Under the pieces are notes generated by a model. It made no database searches and was not told the origin of the DNA. It was given only the letters and a program-made list of their open reading frames with translations. 64,000 nucleotides of DNA from CAYFYS01 sp965202905 (GTDB lineage Bacteria > Pseudomonadota > Alphaproteobacteria > MPNO01). Made by a program: the position numbers and the translations under genes. How positions within the stretch are numbered: position 1 is the first letter of the stretch; every line of letters starts with the position of its first letter. The DNA lies in contig OZ241868.1 in the NCBI GenBank assembly GCA_965202905.1, positions 3,596,001 to 3,660,000 on the forward strand, written 5' to 3'. Below, in pieces: positions 17,770 through 26,912 of this stretch.

Positions 17770-17904
17770 ATGTCCTGGCTCGATGTCGAGGTGGCGACAA
17801 TCTCGATCTCGAAGGCTCGTTCCGGCTTGAACGGCGCCCGGACCGCGACAGCCCGCGCAGGACCGGCGGCGTCACGCCGGCGACCCCTCGAACGAGGCCG
17901 CAGT
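17770..17904 (-). pseudogene. Possible C-terminal fragment of a RidA-like protein
   Basis: On the minus strand, directly after the monooxygenase stop, a frame reads GPARAVAVRAPFKPERAFEI followed by EIVAT. It resembles the end of YjgF/RidA proteins (PARTTVGVAxLP-x-x-xVEIEAVA). No start or upstream domain is present. The similarity is short and the call is tentative; it may simply be intergenic sequence. Confidence 0.25.
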
Positions 17905-19059
17905 TCAGACGAAGATCGTCTCGGGATCGAAGCCGAAGGCGACGCGCCCGCAGGTGGCGCCGGCGATGTCCCAGTTGCCGGAGATATGGCCGTTGACGGC
18001 GTACATGTCGCGGAACTTCCGTTGCGCGGCGTTGTCGGCATAGAGCCCGCGCCCGCCGAGGGCCTCGAACAGGCGGTCCACGGCGCGGCGGCACAGCCTG
18101 CCGGCATAGGCCTGGTCGCGCCGGTTGCGCGCCCTTTCGTCGAGGCTGAAGGGCCGGTCGGCGCGCATTGCCGCCATCGCCTCGCCGCAGCCGCGCATGA
18201 TCAACATGCGTGCGCAGTCGATCTCCGCCGCCGACTCGGCGATGCGGAGCTGGATCGACTGCATGTCGGCGACCTTGACGCCGAGTCGCGATGTCCGCCC
18301 TCCAAGCTCGGCGACCGTGGCCTCCAGCAGGCTCTCGGCGATCCCGAGACCGGTCGAGAGAAACAGGAACGGCGCGGTCGGGAAGTGGGGCAGCCGATAG
18401 AGCGGCGGCGTGCGGTACTCCGGCGCGATCGCGCTTTCGATGACCAGGTTCTTGCTGCCGGCGCCGGCCAGCCCCATCGCGTACCAGTTATCGTCGATCT
18501 CGACCTCGCTCCTGGGCGCCAGGCACAGGCTGGGCTGGATGTTGTCGTCCTTCATCGGCAGCGGGCTTCCGACCAAAAGCCAGTCGGCGTAGTCGCAGCC
18601 GCTGGAGAAGTCCCAGGCGCCGGAGATGCGCCAGCCTTCGCCCGCCCGCTCGGCCGCGCCCGAAGGGACGAAGCCGGCGGAGACCAGCGCATCGGGCGAC
18701 CCGGCCCAAACATCGTCGGCCGCCGCATCGTCGAACCGGCCGAGCAGAATCGAATGGTCGCAATAGATCGCGCACACCCAGGTGGTGGACGAGCAGCCCT
18801 TCGCCAGCACCGAGACGATGTCGGCGGCCCGGTCGAGCGGCGGTTCGGCGCTGCCGAACCGGGCGCGCTGGCAGAGCTTGCGCAGCCCGTTGGCCTTGAG
18901 GTCCTCGACAGTTTGCGGCGGGATTCGGCGTAGCCGCTCACAGTCCGCGGCCCGTTCGGCCAGGGTCGGAACCAGCGACATCGCCTGCGCGCGCGCGTTC
19001 TCCTGCTCCGGCGTGTCGTTTGTTATCGCGCTTCCTTGCGCTGGATCTCGTTCCAGCAT
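17905..19059 (-). CDS. Flavin-dependent monooxygenase-like protein of acyl-CoA dehydrogenase fold (HsaA/HpaB-like group)
   Basis: 384 residues. The helical N-terminal region includes ADCERLRRIPPQTVEDLKAN, then GCSSTTWVCAIYCDHSILLG, the middle strand domain GWRISGAWDFSSGCDYADWL and the C-terminal helical domain VDRLFEALGGRGLYADNAAQ. These blocks fit two-component FADH2/FMNH2-dependent hydroxylases of the HsaA type (Acyl-CoA_dh_2 domain), which attack aromatic or steroid rings with O2 using a separate flavin reductase. No intact reductase is adjacent; the nearest is the shrunken one at 13.0 kb. The start is uncertain: ATG 19059 or GTG 19071. The natural substrate is unknown. Confidence 0.7.
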   Translation of the reverse strand: MLERDPAQGSAITNDTPEQENARAQAMSLVPTLAERAADCERLRRIPPQTVEDLKANGLRKLCQRARFGSAEPPLDRAADIVSVLAKGCSSTTWVCAIYCDHSILLGRFDDAAADDVWAGSPDALVSAGFVPSGAAERAGEGWRISGAWDFSSGCDYADWLLVGSPLPMKDDNIQPSLCLAPRSEVEIDDNWYAMGLAGAGSKNLVIESAIAPEYRTPPLYRLPHFPTAPFLFLSTGLGIAESLLEATVAELGGRTSRLGVKVADMQSIQLRIAESAAEIDCARMLIMRGCGEAMAAMRADRPFSLDERARNRRDQAYAGRLCRRAVDRLFEALGGRGLYADNAAQRKFRDMYAVNGHISGNWDIAGATCGRVAFGFDPETIFV

Positions 19060-19217
19060 CCACCATAGCACCTCGCGGAGACGCGCTCACCGAATTCGAG
19101 GGCGCCGGTTTCCCGGCGTGGCCGGCATGACGATCCCGCGCAGAGCGGGCTGGACCGCGCCGGGTCGGCGCGATATTGGTCTGGCGGCGATCCCGCCGCG
19201 CAACCGGGAGCCCGGCC

Positions 19218-19823
19218 ATGACCTCGAGCCGCCCGTCGATCTTCGCCGCCATTGCGCTCATGGCGGCCCCGTGCGCGCCGCCGGCGCTGGCGCAGACGGA
19301 CCCGCCGGACGCCGCGGGCACGATGAGCGCCCTTGCATGCACGGCCATGCCCGCCGCCTTGCGCGTCGCCGTCGAGGCGCAGGAGGACTCCGCGGGGTTC
19401 CGCCGCCTCAAGCAGGTTTTCATTGCCGGCCTGCGGCAGCGCAAAGCGGTCATCGACGCGGCCGCCCGGCTGCGGGCGAGCCTCTATGTCGAGGCCATGC
19501 GCGAGGGCACACTCCCTTGGGCCGGACGGGAGCCGCACCCGGTCCGCAACGTCAACCCGGCCTCGCGCAGCGCCTTTGTCGACCTGTGGTCCAACAAGCG
19601 CAGCAGCGTCTTCGGCGGGCCGCGCCGGCGCACTCTGTCGGTCGATCGGATCCAGGTCTCGATCCTCATCCACGACAGCGCCAATGGCCGCTGCGTGTGG
19701 CAGGGCGAGGCCGTCCATGCGACCGGGGGGCGTGAGGAGATCGACATCGCCGAACAACTCATCGCGGCGCTGTCCCGGCATATCGGCGCCACGGTCCGGG
19801 CGCGGCCGGTCAGGCTGCGGTGA
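19218..19823 (+). CDS. Secreted protein of unknown function
   Basis: 201 residues. A signal peptide (hydrophobic IFAAIALMAAPCAPPALAQ) is cleaved probably after ALAQ near residue 26. The mature part has charged helices and a C-terminal stretch with ILIHDSANGRCVWQGEAVHA, which resembles domains of outer-membrane or periplasmic lipoprotein-like proteins, but no family was recognised. It lies 50 bp upstream of another small exported protein. The two may be co-transcribed. Confidence 0.55.
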   Translation: MTSSRPSIFAAIALMAAPCAPPALAQTDPPDAAGTMSALACTAMPAALRVAVEAQEDSAGFRRLKQVFIAGLRQRKAVIDAAARLRASLYVEAMREGTLPWAGREPHPVRNVNPASRSAFVDLWSNKRSSVFGGPRRRTLSVDRIQVSILIHDSANGRCVWQGEAVHATGGREEIDIAEQLIAALSRHIGATVRARPVRLR

Positions 19824-19872
19824 GCGCCTTCGGCGGCGCCAGGGCGAAGACCCCTGCCAGGCAGGTCGGGCA

Positions 19873-20184
19873 GTGACCGGGACATTCCGGGCAGTCGGGG
19901 CGGCGGTCTTCGCAGGCTGGGTTGCGCTTGCGCCTGCCCCGGCCGCCCAGGCTCAGCCAAGCGTGGAAGAGGCCGAGAAGGCGATCAAGGAGGGGGGACG
20001 GCGCATCCTCAGGGCGCTGGAGGCCCTGATGATGTCGATCCCGCAATACGAGACGCCCGAGGTGCTTGAGAACGGCGACATCATCATCCGCCGCAAACGG
20101 CGCGACCCGTCGGAGACCCCACCCGCTGAGCCCGGCGAGCCCACGGCGCCTGGCGAGCCCGGCGAGGACGAGACGGCGACCTGA
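19873..20184 (+). CDS. Small periplasmic protein with QYE-xPE-xx-ENGDIIIRR motif
   Basis: 103 residues from a GTG start. A hydrophobic signal sequence ends AAQAQ near residue 27. The core AIKEGGRRILRALEALMMSI followed by PQYETPEVLENGDIIIRRKR is a pattern seen repeatedly in small alphaproteobacterial hypothetical proteins, where MIPQYExPEVxxNGDIIIRR is conserved. The tail is Pro/Glu-rich with repeated PGEP units. No activity is known. A GTG at 19873 was chosen because no ATG lies near the signal peptide. Confidence 0.6.
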   Translation: MTGTFRAVGAAVFAGWVALAPAPAAQAQPSVEEAEKAIKEGGRRILRALEALMMSIPQYETPEVLENGDIIIRRKRRDPSETPPAEPGEPTAPGEPGEDETAT

Positions 20185-20218
20185 ACCGGATTTCACCAGC
20201 AAGAACATGGAGGCGCCG

Positions 20219-21118
20219 ATGGCGCAGGACACAATCGCGATCTTGAGCCCGGGCGACATGGGCGGCGGCGTCGGCGCGGCGCTGATCGAGCACGGCCATG
20301 ACGTGATCTCTTGCGTGGCCGGCCGCAGCGCGGCGACCCGGGCGCGGGCCGAGCGCCTCGGATTCCGCCTGATCGCCGATCTCGACACCGTGGTCGCGGA
20401 GGCCGGTCTCGTGCTGTCGATCCTGCCGCCCGAAATCGCGCCGGATCAGGCGCGCAACGTCGCCGACGCCATGCGGCGCTGCGGCAACGCCCCGCCTTAC
20501 GCCGATTGCAACGCGGTCGCGCCGGAGACCGCGCGCTGCATCGGCGCCCTGTTCGAGGGGACCGGCGCGCCCTTCATCGACTGCGGGATCATCGGCTGGG
20601 CGCCCCGCCCGGGCGGAGCGCCGACGCGCTTTTACGTCAGCGGCGAGGCGGCGGCGCTGATGGACGCGCTGGACGGCAAAGGGATCTCGGTGCGTCAGGC
20701 CGGGCCGGAGATCGGCCGCGCCTCGGCGGTCAAGATGTGCTACGCCTCGATCTCCAAGGGGACCAATGCACTGCACACCGCGGCGATGACGGTTGCCGAT
20801 GCGCTCGGCGTCGGCGAGACCGTGCGCGACGAAATCGGCGAAAGCGTGCCCGCGGTCATGGAGCGCATGCGCGGCAACATCCCGCGCCTGCCCGCCGATG
20901 CCGGGCGCTGGGTGGGCGAGATGGAGGAGATCGCCAGGACCTACGCCTCGGTCGGCGTGACCGCGGGGTTCCACCGGGGCGCGGCCGAAATGTTCCGGCT
21001 GCTCGATTCGACGCCGTTCGGTCGGGAGACCCGCGAGACCCTGGATCCGGAGCGCACCCTGGAAGAGACGGTGGCCGCATGCGTGCGCAACCTTCCCATG
21101 CGCGACGCCGCGGAGTGA
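20219..21118 (+). CDS. NAD(P)-dependent dehydrogenase, 3-hydroxyisobutyrate dehydrogenase-like with DUF1932
   Basis: 299 residues. The N-terminal Rossmann domain has IAILSPGDMGGGVGAALIEH (GxGxxG-like) and LVLSILPPEIA. The second domain contains GPEIGRASAVKMCYASISKG with the catalytic-type Lys, followed by a helical DUF1932 region (ERMRGNIPRLPADAGRWVGE). The family reduces or oxidises beta-hydroxyacids; the substrate is unknown. ATG 20219 was chosen because GGAGG lies at the right distance; an ATG at 20207 is possible. The stop overlaps the start of the downstream metallopeptidase gene. Confidence 0.8.
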   Translation: MAQDTIAILSPGDMGGGVGAALIEHGHDVISCVAGRSAATRARAERLGFRLIADLDTVVAEAGLVLSILPPEIAPDQARNVADAMRRCGNAPPYADCNAVAPETARCIGALFEGTGAPFIDCGIIGWAPRPGGAPTRFYVSGEAAALMDALDGKGISVRQAGPEIGRASAVKMCYASISKGTNALHTAAMTVADALGVGETVRDEIGESVPAVMERMRGNIPRLPADAGRWVGEMEEIARTYASVGVTAGFHRGAAEMFRLLDSTPFGRETRETLDPERTLEETVAACVRNLPMRDAAE

Positions 21119-21843
21119 GCGCGCAGCCCGCCGTTGCCTTGCCGGGCGGCGCCTTGCCCACCGTCGCCCTGCCGGGCGGCGGGACGCTTCGGGTCGCGGT
21201 CCGCCGCAGCGCCCGAGCCCGGCGCATCCTGGTCACCGTCGCCCCGGTCGACGGCGTGGTCGAGCTGGTCCTGCCGCACGGAGTCCCGGTGGACGAAGGG
21301 ATGGCTTTCGCCGCGGCCAAGGCTGGGTGGATCGCCGAAAAGACGGCCCGGGCGTTGGGCCGCGTGTTGTTTGCCGAGGGGGTCGAACTGCCCTGGCTGG
21401 GCGCCAGGCTGCGGGTCCGGGCGGCCGCGGGACATCGCGCCACGGCCTGGCGCGTCGGTGAGACGCTGTTCGTCCCGGGCCGGCCGGAGGAACTGCCCGG
21501 GCGGGTCTGGCGATGGCTGCGCGCCTCGGCGCGCTTGGAGATCGTCCCGCGGGTCGCCGACAAAGCGGCGCGGCTGGGGCGGCCCTACCGCCGGGTCGCG
21601 GTCCGCGACGCCCGCACGCGCTGGGGAAGCTGCTCGGCGCGGGGCAATCTGAGCTTTTGCTGGCGGCTCGTGCTCGCGCCCGAGCGGGTGCTGGACTATG
21701 TGGTCGCCCATGAGGTGGCCCACCTCGCCGAGATGAACCACGGCCGGCGGTTCTGGACCCATGTCGCGCGGCTTTGCGAGGACCCTGCCGGCGCGCGCGC
21801 CTGGCTCAAGGCCAACGGCCCCGGGCTTCACCGCTACGGTTAG
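21115..21843 (+). CDS. YgjP/SprT-like zinc metallopeptidase (DUF45)
   Basis: 242 residues. The zinc site HEVAHLAEMNHGRRFW carries HExxH and a third His. Before it are the family's RTRWGSCSARGNLSFCWRL and RVLDYVVAHE. The N-terminal half has the strand motif RSARARRILVTV. These M48-related proteins occur in nearly all alphaproteobacteria; the physiological substrate is unknown. The GTG at 21115 overlaps the preceding TGA (GTGA). An ATG at 21079 in frame is an alternative. Confidence 0.8.
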   Translation: MSAQPAVALPGGALPTVALPGGGTLRVAVRRSARARRILVTVAPVDGVVELVLPHGVPVDEGMAFAAAKAGWIAEKTARALGRVLFAEGVELPWLGARLRVRAAAGHRATAWRVGETLFVPGRPEELPGRVWRWLRASARLEIVPRVADKAARLGRPYRRVAVRDARTRWGSCSARGNLSFCWRLVLAPERVLDYVVAHEVAHLAEMNHGRRFWTHVARLCEDPAGARAWLKANGPGLHRYG

Positions 21844-21862
21844 CAGACGTCGCCCCGGCGCG

Positions 21863-21914
21863 GGAGAGCCGGCCCCGGCGGGAGAACCGCAAATCCGCGC
21901 GGCGCCGGCTCTCC
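21863..21914. terminator. Bidirectional hairpin between convergent genes
   Basis: GGAGAGCCGGC at 21863-21873 pairs perfectly with GCCGGCTCTCC at 21904-21914 around a 30-nt loop. It lies between the ends of the metallopeptidase gene and the facing hydrolase gene. No T tract follows, so it may work with Rho or as an mRNA 3' end stabiliser. Confidence 0.4.
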
Positions 21915-21917
21915 GGC

Positions 21918-22787
21918 TCACAGCGACATCACGGCGCGCATCGACCTGAAGATGGGGCCGTCCGGGTCGTTGAAACGTCGGCGGAGCGCGAAATGGTTGA
22001 CCCCCTCTATTTCGATCTCCTCGACCGGCAGCCCGCGGGCGCGCCATGCCGCGGCGAAGTCGCGCGACTGGCGGCGGAACTCCTTGTGCTCGTCCCCGCC
22101 ATAGCCGATGACCAGCGGACAGCCGTCATCGGGGATCTGCAGGATCGCGCTGTTGCGCCGCGCCGCTGCCTCGTCGAGCTTGAGATACTCGTTGCGCGCG
22201 CTCAGCCGGACCGGCTCCAGGTCGTACATCCCGCTGCACAGCAGCGCGCCTTTGATCAGGCCGCGCGGCAGGCCGTGCAGCGCCGGCCAGTCGGTGACCG
22301 CCATCATCCCGCCGACATGCCCGCCGGAGGAATGGCCGGCGATGTAGAGCCTGTCGGGATCGCCGTTGCAGGCGGCCGCGTTGCGAAAGGCCCAGACCAC
22401 CGCCTCGCGCGCCTGGCCGATGAGCTCGTCCAGGCTGACCTTGGGGCAGAGCGAGAAGTTCACCGCGACGAACGCCGCGCCGGACTTGACGAAGGACTCG
22501 CCCATGAAGCTCTCGATCGCCTTGTCCGAGCGCGTCCAGGCCCCGCCGTGCATGTAGACCAGGATCGGCGCGCCGGGCGCGGCGGCCGGGAACAGGTCGA
22601 GCTTCCGATCCTCGCCCGGCCCGTAGGCGATGTCGATCCGGCAGTCGAGCGCCTCGCGGACGCGCGCGGAGTCCGCCCTATCGACCGCGATATAGTCTTC
22701 CGCATCGGGCACCAGGACGCGCTGGTTATACTGGTTGTCGAGTTCCTGCTGATCGTAGTCGAGGTAGATTTTTGGGCCGCCTGCCAT
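21918..22787 (-). CDS. Alpha/beta hydrolase, BD-FAE/arylformamidase-like
   Basis: 289 residues. The oxyanion-hole motif HGGAW is at about residue 80, the nucleophile elbow GHSSGGH at about 150, and a C-terminal His in GVNHFALRRRF. The N-terminal YLDYDQQELDNQYNQRV is typical of N-formylkynurenine formamidase-like carboxylesterases. The kynurenine role is only an inference, as no tryptophan-degradation gene is nearby. ATG 22787 was preferred over a GTG two codons upstream. Confidence 0.75.
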   Translation of the reverse strand: MAGGPKIYLDYDQQELDNQYNQRVLVPDAEDYIAVDRADSARVREALDCRIDIAYGPGEDRKLDLFPAAAPGAPILVYMHGGAWTRSDKAIESFMGESFVKSGAAFVAVNFSLCPKVSLDELIGQAREAVVWAFRNAAACNGDPDRLYIAGHSSGGHVGGMMAVTDWPALHGLPRGLIKGALLCSGMYDLEPVRLSARNEYLKLDEAAARRNSAILQIPDDGCPLVIGYGGDEHKEFRRQSRDFAAAWRARGLPVEEIEIEGVNHFALRRRFNDPDGPIFRSMRAVMSL

Positions 22788-22847
22788 CGTCACCGCCTTG
22801 CGCCGTGTATCGTCGGGCGGAGTCTACCGCCCGGAGGCGCCGGCGGT

Positions 22848-23732
22848 CTAACCCGCCCGTTCGCCTCCGATCGCCAGATAGAACACCGCGCTGCAGATAA
22901 TCAGCGCACCGACCAGCGTCCAGGCGTCGGGGATTTCCGCGAAGACCAGAAATCCGGCGAGGCCTGCCCAGACGAGCTTGGTGAAATCGGCCGGCAGGAC
23001 CACGGTGACATCGGTCTCGCGGAACGCCTGGGCGAGGCTCAGATGGGCGAGCCCGCCCAGCCCGCCGATCGCGGCCATCATGGCGAGCTGGTGCAGGCTG
23101 GGCCATTGCCATACGAATACCGCGGAGACGGCGGTGATGGGGATTTGCAACAGTGCCGCGTAGACCGCGATGGTCAGGCTCGACTCGGTGCGCGCCAGCA
23201 CCTTGATGACCATCAGCGCGCACGCCCAGAACGAGCAGGAGGCGAGGATCAGCAGCCCGCCGGATCCGACCTCGATGACGCCGGGGCGCAGGACGATCAT
23301 GGCTCCGGCGAATCCCATCGCCAGCCCCAGGATCCGGACGCGCGTGACCTTCTCGCGCAGGACAAGGATCGCGAGCGCGCTGGCGAACAGCGGCGAGGTG
23401 AAGGCAAGCGCGTTGACCTTGGCCAGCGGGATCGCCAGCAGGCCGAAGAAGTAGAAATACATCGCGGCCACGTTCAGGACCGCGCGGACCGTGTGCATGC
23501 CGAGCTTCTGGGTGCGGAAGCTCCGCGATCCCGGCCCGATCAGCCACGGCGCCAGCACCAGGAAGCCGAAGACGGTCCGGAAGAAGGCGATCTCCAGGAT
23601 GTGGACCTCATCGGCGATCAGCCGGATCAGCACGTTCATCGCGACCACGGAGATCGCCGCCAGCGCCATCATCGCCACCCCGCGCACGGGCTGCGGCGCA
23701 GCGCGGAAGGCGGCTGCCGGATCGAGGCGCAT
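22848..23732 (-). CDS. EamA/DMT-family exporter (second)
   Basis: 294 residues with ten hydrophobic segments in two EamA repeats. FRTVFGFLVLAPWLIG is in the first repeat, the typical GFAGAMIVLRPG near residue 145 closes it, and PDAWTLVGALIICSAVFYLA is near the end. The translation initiation site has GAGG eight bases before ATG 23732. It is followed closely by the alpha/beta hydrolase gene on the same strand (60 bp), so the two may be co-expressed. Confidence 0.8.
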   Translation of the reverse strand: MRLDPAAAFRAAPQPVRGVAMMALAAISVVAMNVLIRLIADEVHILEIAFFRTVFGFLVLAPWLIGPGSRSFRTQKLGMHTVRAVLNVAAMYFYFFGLLAIPLAKVNALAFTSPLFASALAILVLREKVTRVRILGLAMGFAGAMIVLRPGVIEVGSGGLLILASCSFWACALMVIKVLARTESSLTIAVYAALLQIPITAVSAVFVWQWPSLHQLAMMAAIGGLGGLAHLSLAQAFRETDVTVVLPADFTKLVWAGLAGFLVFAEIPDAWTLVGALIICSAVFYLAIGGERAG

Positions 23733-23824
23733 CGAAGATCCTCGTTTCATCGGAAGCCCGCTCCATAGCATGGATCGGCGACGTGTGCAGGCGGGCTGGC
23801 CAAGAGCCGCGCCGCGCGCCGATA

Positions 23825-24370
23825 ATGCGCCGCCATTTGCGGGAGCATGAGAACTTGGACAGCCTGCTGGTCGCCTTTGCCATCGGCCTCGTGGTGTGGC
23901 TGATGATGCGCCGCATCGTTCATCAGCGCGCGCGCCAGCGCATGGCCGCCCGGCAGGCCGGCCCGGAGGCGTCCGGCGGGGCGTCGTCGGAGCAGCGGAC
24001 CATGCCGCGGATGGGCGCGCCGGGCACCGTGACCCGCGCCCAGATAGCCGAGCTGCGCGCGCGCCACTTCGAGCCGTCGCGGCATTGGAGCCGCGAGGAG
24101 GCGCAGTTGATCCTCGATGCGGTGTCCTATCTGCGCGCGGTCATCCTGCAGGAGACGGGCGACGCCGACCCGCCGATAGAGATCCAGAACAAGGTGCTGG
24201 GCTTCATCCTGACCGACGACGCATTGCGCGGGGCGGTGCTGGACTGGAGCCTCAACCGAACGCGCGAGGAGGAGGCCGGGACCCCCGACGGCCCGCCGCG
24301 CGATGAGATCTACGAACGGGTGGCGGCGTTCGTCACCGAGCTTTGGCAAGCGGAGGCCGAAAACGGGTGA
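23825..24370 (+). CDS. Single-pass membrane protein of unknown function
   Basis: 181 residues. One hydrophobic helix (LLVAFAIGLVVWLMM, residues about 14-28) is followed by basic residues and a Gln/Gly-rich linker. A soluble helical domain then reads HWSREEAQLILDAVSYLRAV, IEIQNKVLGFILTDDALRGA and DEIYERVAAFVTELWQ. No family was recognised. A TTG at 23855 with GGGAG upstream is an alternative start that would remove the first ten residues. It lies only 8 bp before queA. Confidence 0.55.
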   Translation: MRRHLREHENLDSLLVAFAIGLVVWLMMRRIVHQRARQRMAARQAGPEASGGASSEQRTMPRMGAPGTVTRAQIAELRARHFEPSRHWSREEAQLILDAVSYLRAVILQETGDADPPIEIQNKVLGFILTDDALRGAVLDWSLNRTREEEAGTPDGPPRDEIYERVAAFVTELWQAEAENG

Positions 24371-24378
24371 GCGGGGCG

Positions 24379-25422
24379 ATGCGGACCGATGCGTTCGACT
24401 TCGACCTGCCGACCGGGTGCATCGCCGACCGGCCGGTACGGCCGCGCGAATCCGCCCGCCTGCTCGAGGTCGGCGCGCGGCTGCGCGACCTTCGCATCGC
24501 CGATCTGCCGGATTTGCTGGCGCCGGGCGATGCGCTGGTGATCAATGACACCAAGGTGATCCCCGCCCGCCTGTTCGGCCGGCGCGGCGGCGCGCGGATC
24601 GAGGCGACGCTGATGAAACCCGTGCGTGCGCCGTCCGGGCGCGAATGGACCGCGCTGGCGCGGCCGGCGCGCCGGTTGCGGCCGGGCGACCGGATCGACT
24701 TCGCGGGGAATTTCTGCGCCGAGGTGGCCGCGCGCGGCGAGGGCGGCGCGGTGACGCTGCGCTTCCCGGCCGGGCTCGATCTGTTCGCCGCGCTCGAACG
24801 CCACGGCAGCGCGCCGTTGCCGCCCTATATCAAGCGCGCGGAAGGGCCCGATATCGGCGATCGGGACGACTACCAGACCGTCTATGCGCGGGCTCCGGGC
24901 GCGGTCGCTGCGCCGACCGCCGGGCTTCATTTGAGCGAGGCGCTGATCGGGCGGATCGCGGCAGGCGGCGTGCAAATCGTCACGGTCACGCTCCATGTCG
25001 GGGCCGGCACCTTCTTGCCAGTCAAGGCGGAGACCGTCGACCGGCATGTGATGCATGCCGAATGGGGCGAGGTCACCGAACAGGCCGCCGCCGCGGTGAC
25101 CGCCGCGCGCCGGGCCGGCGGCCGGTCGGTCGCGGTGGGCACCACCTCGCTGCGGCTGCTGGAGTCCGCGGCCCGGGCGGACGGCGCCATCGCGCCCTTC
25201 CGCGGCGAGACCAGCCTGTTCATCACCCCGGGCTACCGGTTCCGCGCGACGGATGCGCTGCTGACCAACTTCCATCTGCCGCGCTCGACGCTGTTCATGC
25301 TGGTCGCCGCGTTCAGCGGGCTGGACCGAATGAAATCCGCCTACGCCAATGCCCGCGACGCCGGCTACCGGTTCTATTCCTATGGCGATGCGAGCTTCCT
25401 GCACCGCATGGATGCGGCATGA
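24379..25422 (+). CDS. queA: tRNA preQ1(34) S-adenosylmethionine ribosyltransferase-isomerase QueA
   Basis: 347 residues. Diagnostic segments are FDFDLPTGCIADRPVRPRES at the start, LVINDTKVIPARLFG (residue ~55), HGSAPLPPYIKR, TVYARAPGAVAAPTAGLHLS and the C-terminal TNFHLPRSTLFMLVAAFSG. QueA transfers the ribose of SAM onto preQ1 in tRNA to form epoxyqueuosine. It overlaps tgt by 4 bp (ATGA), an operon of two consecutive queuosine steps. Confidence 0.96.
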   Translation: MRTDAFDFDLPTGCIADRPVRPRESARLLEVGARLRDLRIADLPDLLAPGDALVINDTKVIPARLFGRRGGARIEATLMKPVRAPSGREWTALARPARRLRPGDRIDFAGNFCAEVAARGEGGAVTLRFPAGLDLFAALERHGSAPLPPYIKRAEGPDIGDRDDYQTVYARAPGAVAAPTAGLHLSEALIGRIAAGGVQIVTVTLHVGAGTFLPVKAETVDRHVMHAEWGEVTEQAAAAVTAARRAGGRSVAVGTTSLRLLESAARADGAIAPFRGETSLFITPGYRFRATDALLTNFHLPRSTLFMLVAAFSGLDRMKSAYANARDAGYRFYSYGDASFLHRMDAA

Positions 25423-26579
25423 CCACCGGCCCGTTCGAGATCCGGGCGCGCGACGGCGCGGCCCGGCTCGGACGGCTCGCAACCGCCCGCGGCGCGGTGC
25501 GGACGCCGGCCTTCATGCCGGTCGGCACGGCCGCGACGGTCAAGGGAATGCAGCCCGAGGCGGTCGCCGCCTCCGGCGCCGACATGATCCTTGCAAACAC
25601 CTATCACCTGATGCTGCGGCCCGGCGCGGAGACGGTGGCCGAGCTCGGCGGGCTGCGGAAATTCATGAACTGGCCCGGCCCGATCCTCACCGACTCCGGC
25701 GGGTTCCAGGTGATGTCGCTCGCCGCGCGGCGGACGCTCGACGAGGACGGCGTAGTCTTCAGCTCCCATATCGACGGCGCCCGCCACGCGCTGAGCCCCG
25801 AGCGGTCGGTCGAGATCCAGCATCTGTTGGGAAGCGACGTGACCATGGCGCTCGACGAATGCACGGCCTTTCCGGCCACCTTCGAGGAGGCCGCGGCCTC
25901 GATGCGCCTGTCGATGCGCTGGGCCGCGCGGTCCAGGCTGGCCTTCGCTCCGCGCCCCGGACACCTGCTGTTCGGCATCGTTCAGGGCGGCGTTCATCCC
26001 GAGCTGCGCCGCGAGTCCGCCGAGTCTCTGGTCGGGATCGGCTTCGACGGCTATGCGGTCGGCGGGCTTGCCGTCGGCGAAGGCCAGGCGACCACCTTCG
26101 CCGTCCTCGACCGCACCGTCCCGTCGCTGCCCGAGGCGGCGCCGCGCTACCTGATGGGGGCCGGCGCGCCGTCGGACATCGTCGGCGCGGTGGCCCGCGG
26201 CATCGACATGTTCGACTGCGTCCTGCCCACGCGGTCCGGGCGGACCGGGCGCGGGTTCACCGCGCGCGGAACCGTCAACATCCGCAACGCCCGCCATGCC
26301 GGGGATTCCCGGCCGCTCGACGCCGACTGTCCGTGCCCGGTATGCGCGGCCTATTCCAGGGCCTATCTCCACCATCTGTTCCGCACCAGGGAGATGCTGG
26401 GCCCGATCCTGCTGACGACCCACAACCTGCACCGTTATCAGCATTTGATGGCCGGCCTGCGGGCGGCAATCGAAGCGGGCGGCATGGCCGAATTCGCCGC
26501 CGCGCACGCCGCGCGGGAGGCCGAGGGCGATATCGCGCCCCTTGACCGGGTTCAGACGGATGAGAGGCGGTTTTCCTGA
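25419..26579 (+). CDS. tgt: tRNA-guanine transglycosylase Tgt
   Basis: 386 residues. The substrate-binding Asp is in TDSGGFQV (residue 92), the catalytic Asp in MFDCVLPTR, the substrate loop in GIVQGG and GGLAVGE, and the zinc ligands in CPCPVCAAYSRAYLHHLF. Tgt exchanges guanine 34 for preQ1 in GUN-anticodon tRNAs. The start ATG overlaps the queA stop. One family difference is visible: the usual RNGRAFTWDG-type strand after VLPTR reads RSGRTGRGFTARGTVNIRNA. Confidence 0.96.
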   Translation: MTTGPFEIRARDGAARLGRLATARGAVRTPAFMPVGTAATVKGMQPEAVAASGADMILANTYHLMLRPGAETVAELGGLRKFMNWPGPILTDSGGFQVMSLAARRTLDEDGVVFSSHIDGARHALSPERSVEIQHLLGSDVTMALDECTAFPATFEEAAASMRLSMRWAARSRLAFAPRPGHLLFGIVQGGVHPELRRESAESLVGIGFDGYAVGGLAVGEGQATTFAVLDRTVPSLPEAAPRYLMGAGAPSDIVGAVARGIDMFDCVLPTRSGRTGRGFTARGTVNIRNARHAGDSRPLDADCPCPVCAAYSRAYLHHLFRTREMLGPILLTTHNLHRYQHLMAGLRAAIEAGGMAEFAAAHAAREAEGDIAPLDRVQTDERRFS

Positions 26580-26912
26580 TCTGCGGGCGGGGGTCTCCGA
26601 CGCTGTTGTCGGACGACAAACGGCGCAACTGAGATCCCCATGCAGGTGTTTGGCCAGCCTCGTCAGATGACGTGAGGCGGGCGACAACGGGTCGTGGCGC
26701 TGCGGATTCTACGCCAGACAGGTGCCCGACGCCGGCGCCCTGAAGATCCTCGGCGAATAGACTCCCGAAAGTACCCTGACCGACGAACAGCCGAACGGAC
26801 CCAACCGTCCCACAGCTCCTGAACCGGGGCGTTCTCTTGACATTTCCGGGGAGATTCCGCAATCGTCCTCCCTGCATCCGGCAGGGGCAAGTCAGGGTAG
26901 GGTATTCTCGCC
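26580..26912 (+). promoter_or_regulatory. Non-coding stretch with a candidate promoter for the M23 peptidase gene
   Basis: No gene was recognised in these 333 bp. TTGACA at 26837-26842 is a perfect -35 hexamer, but the sequence 17 bp downstream (CAATCG, 26860-26865) is a poor -10 match. A short perfect hairpin TTGTCG-GA-CGACAA occurs near 26605. The start codon of the next gene is 47 bp after the candidate -10. Confidence 0.3.
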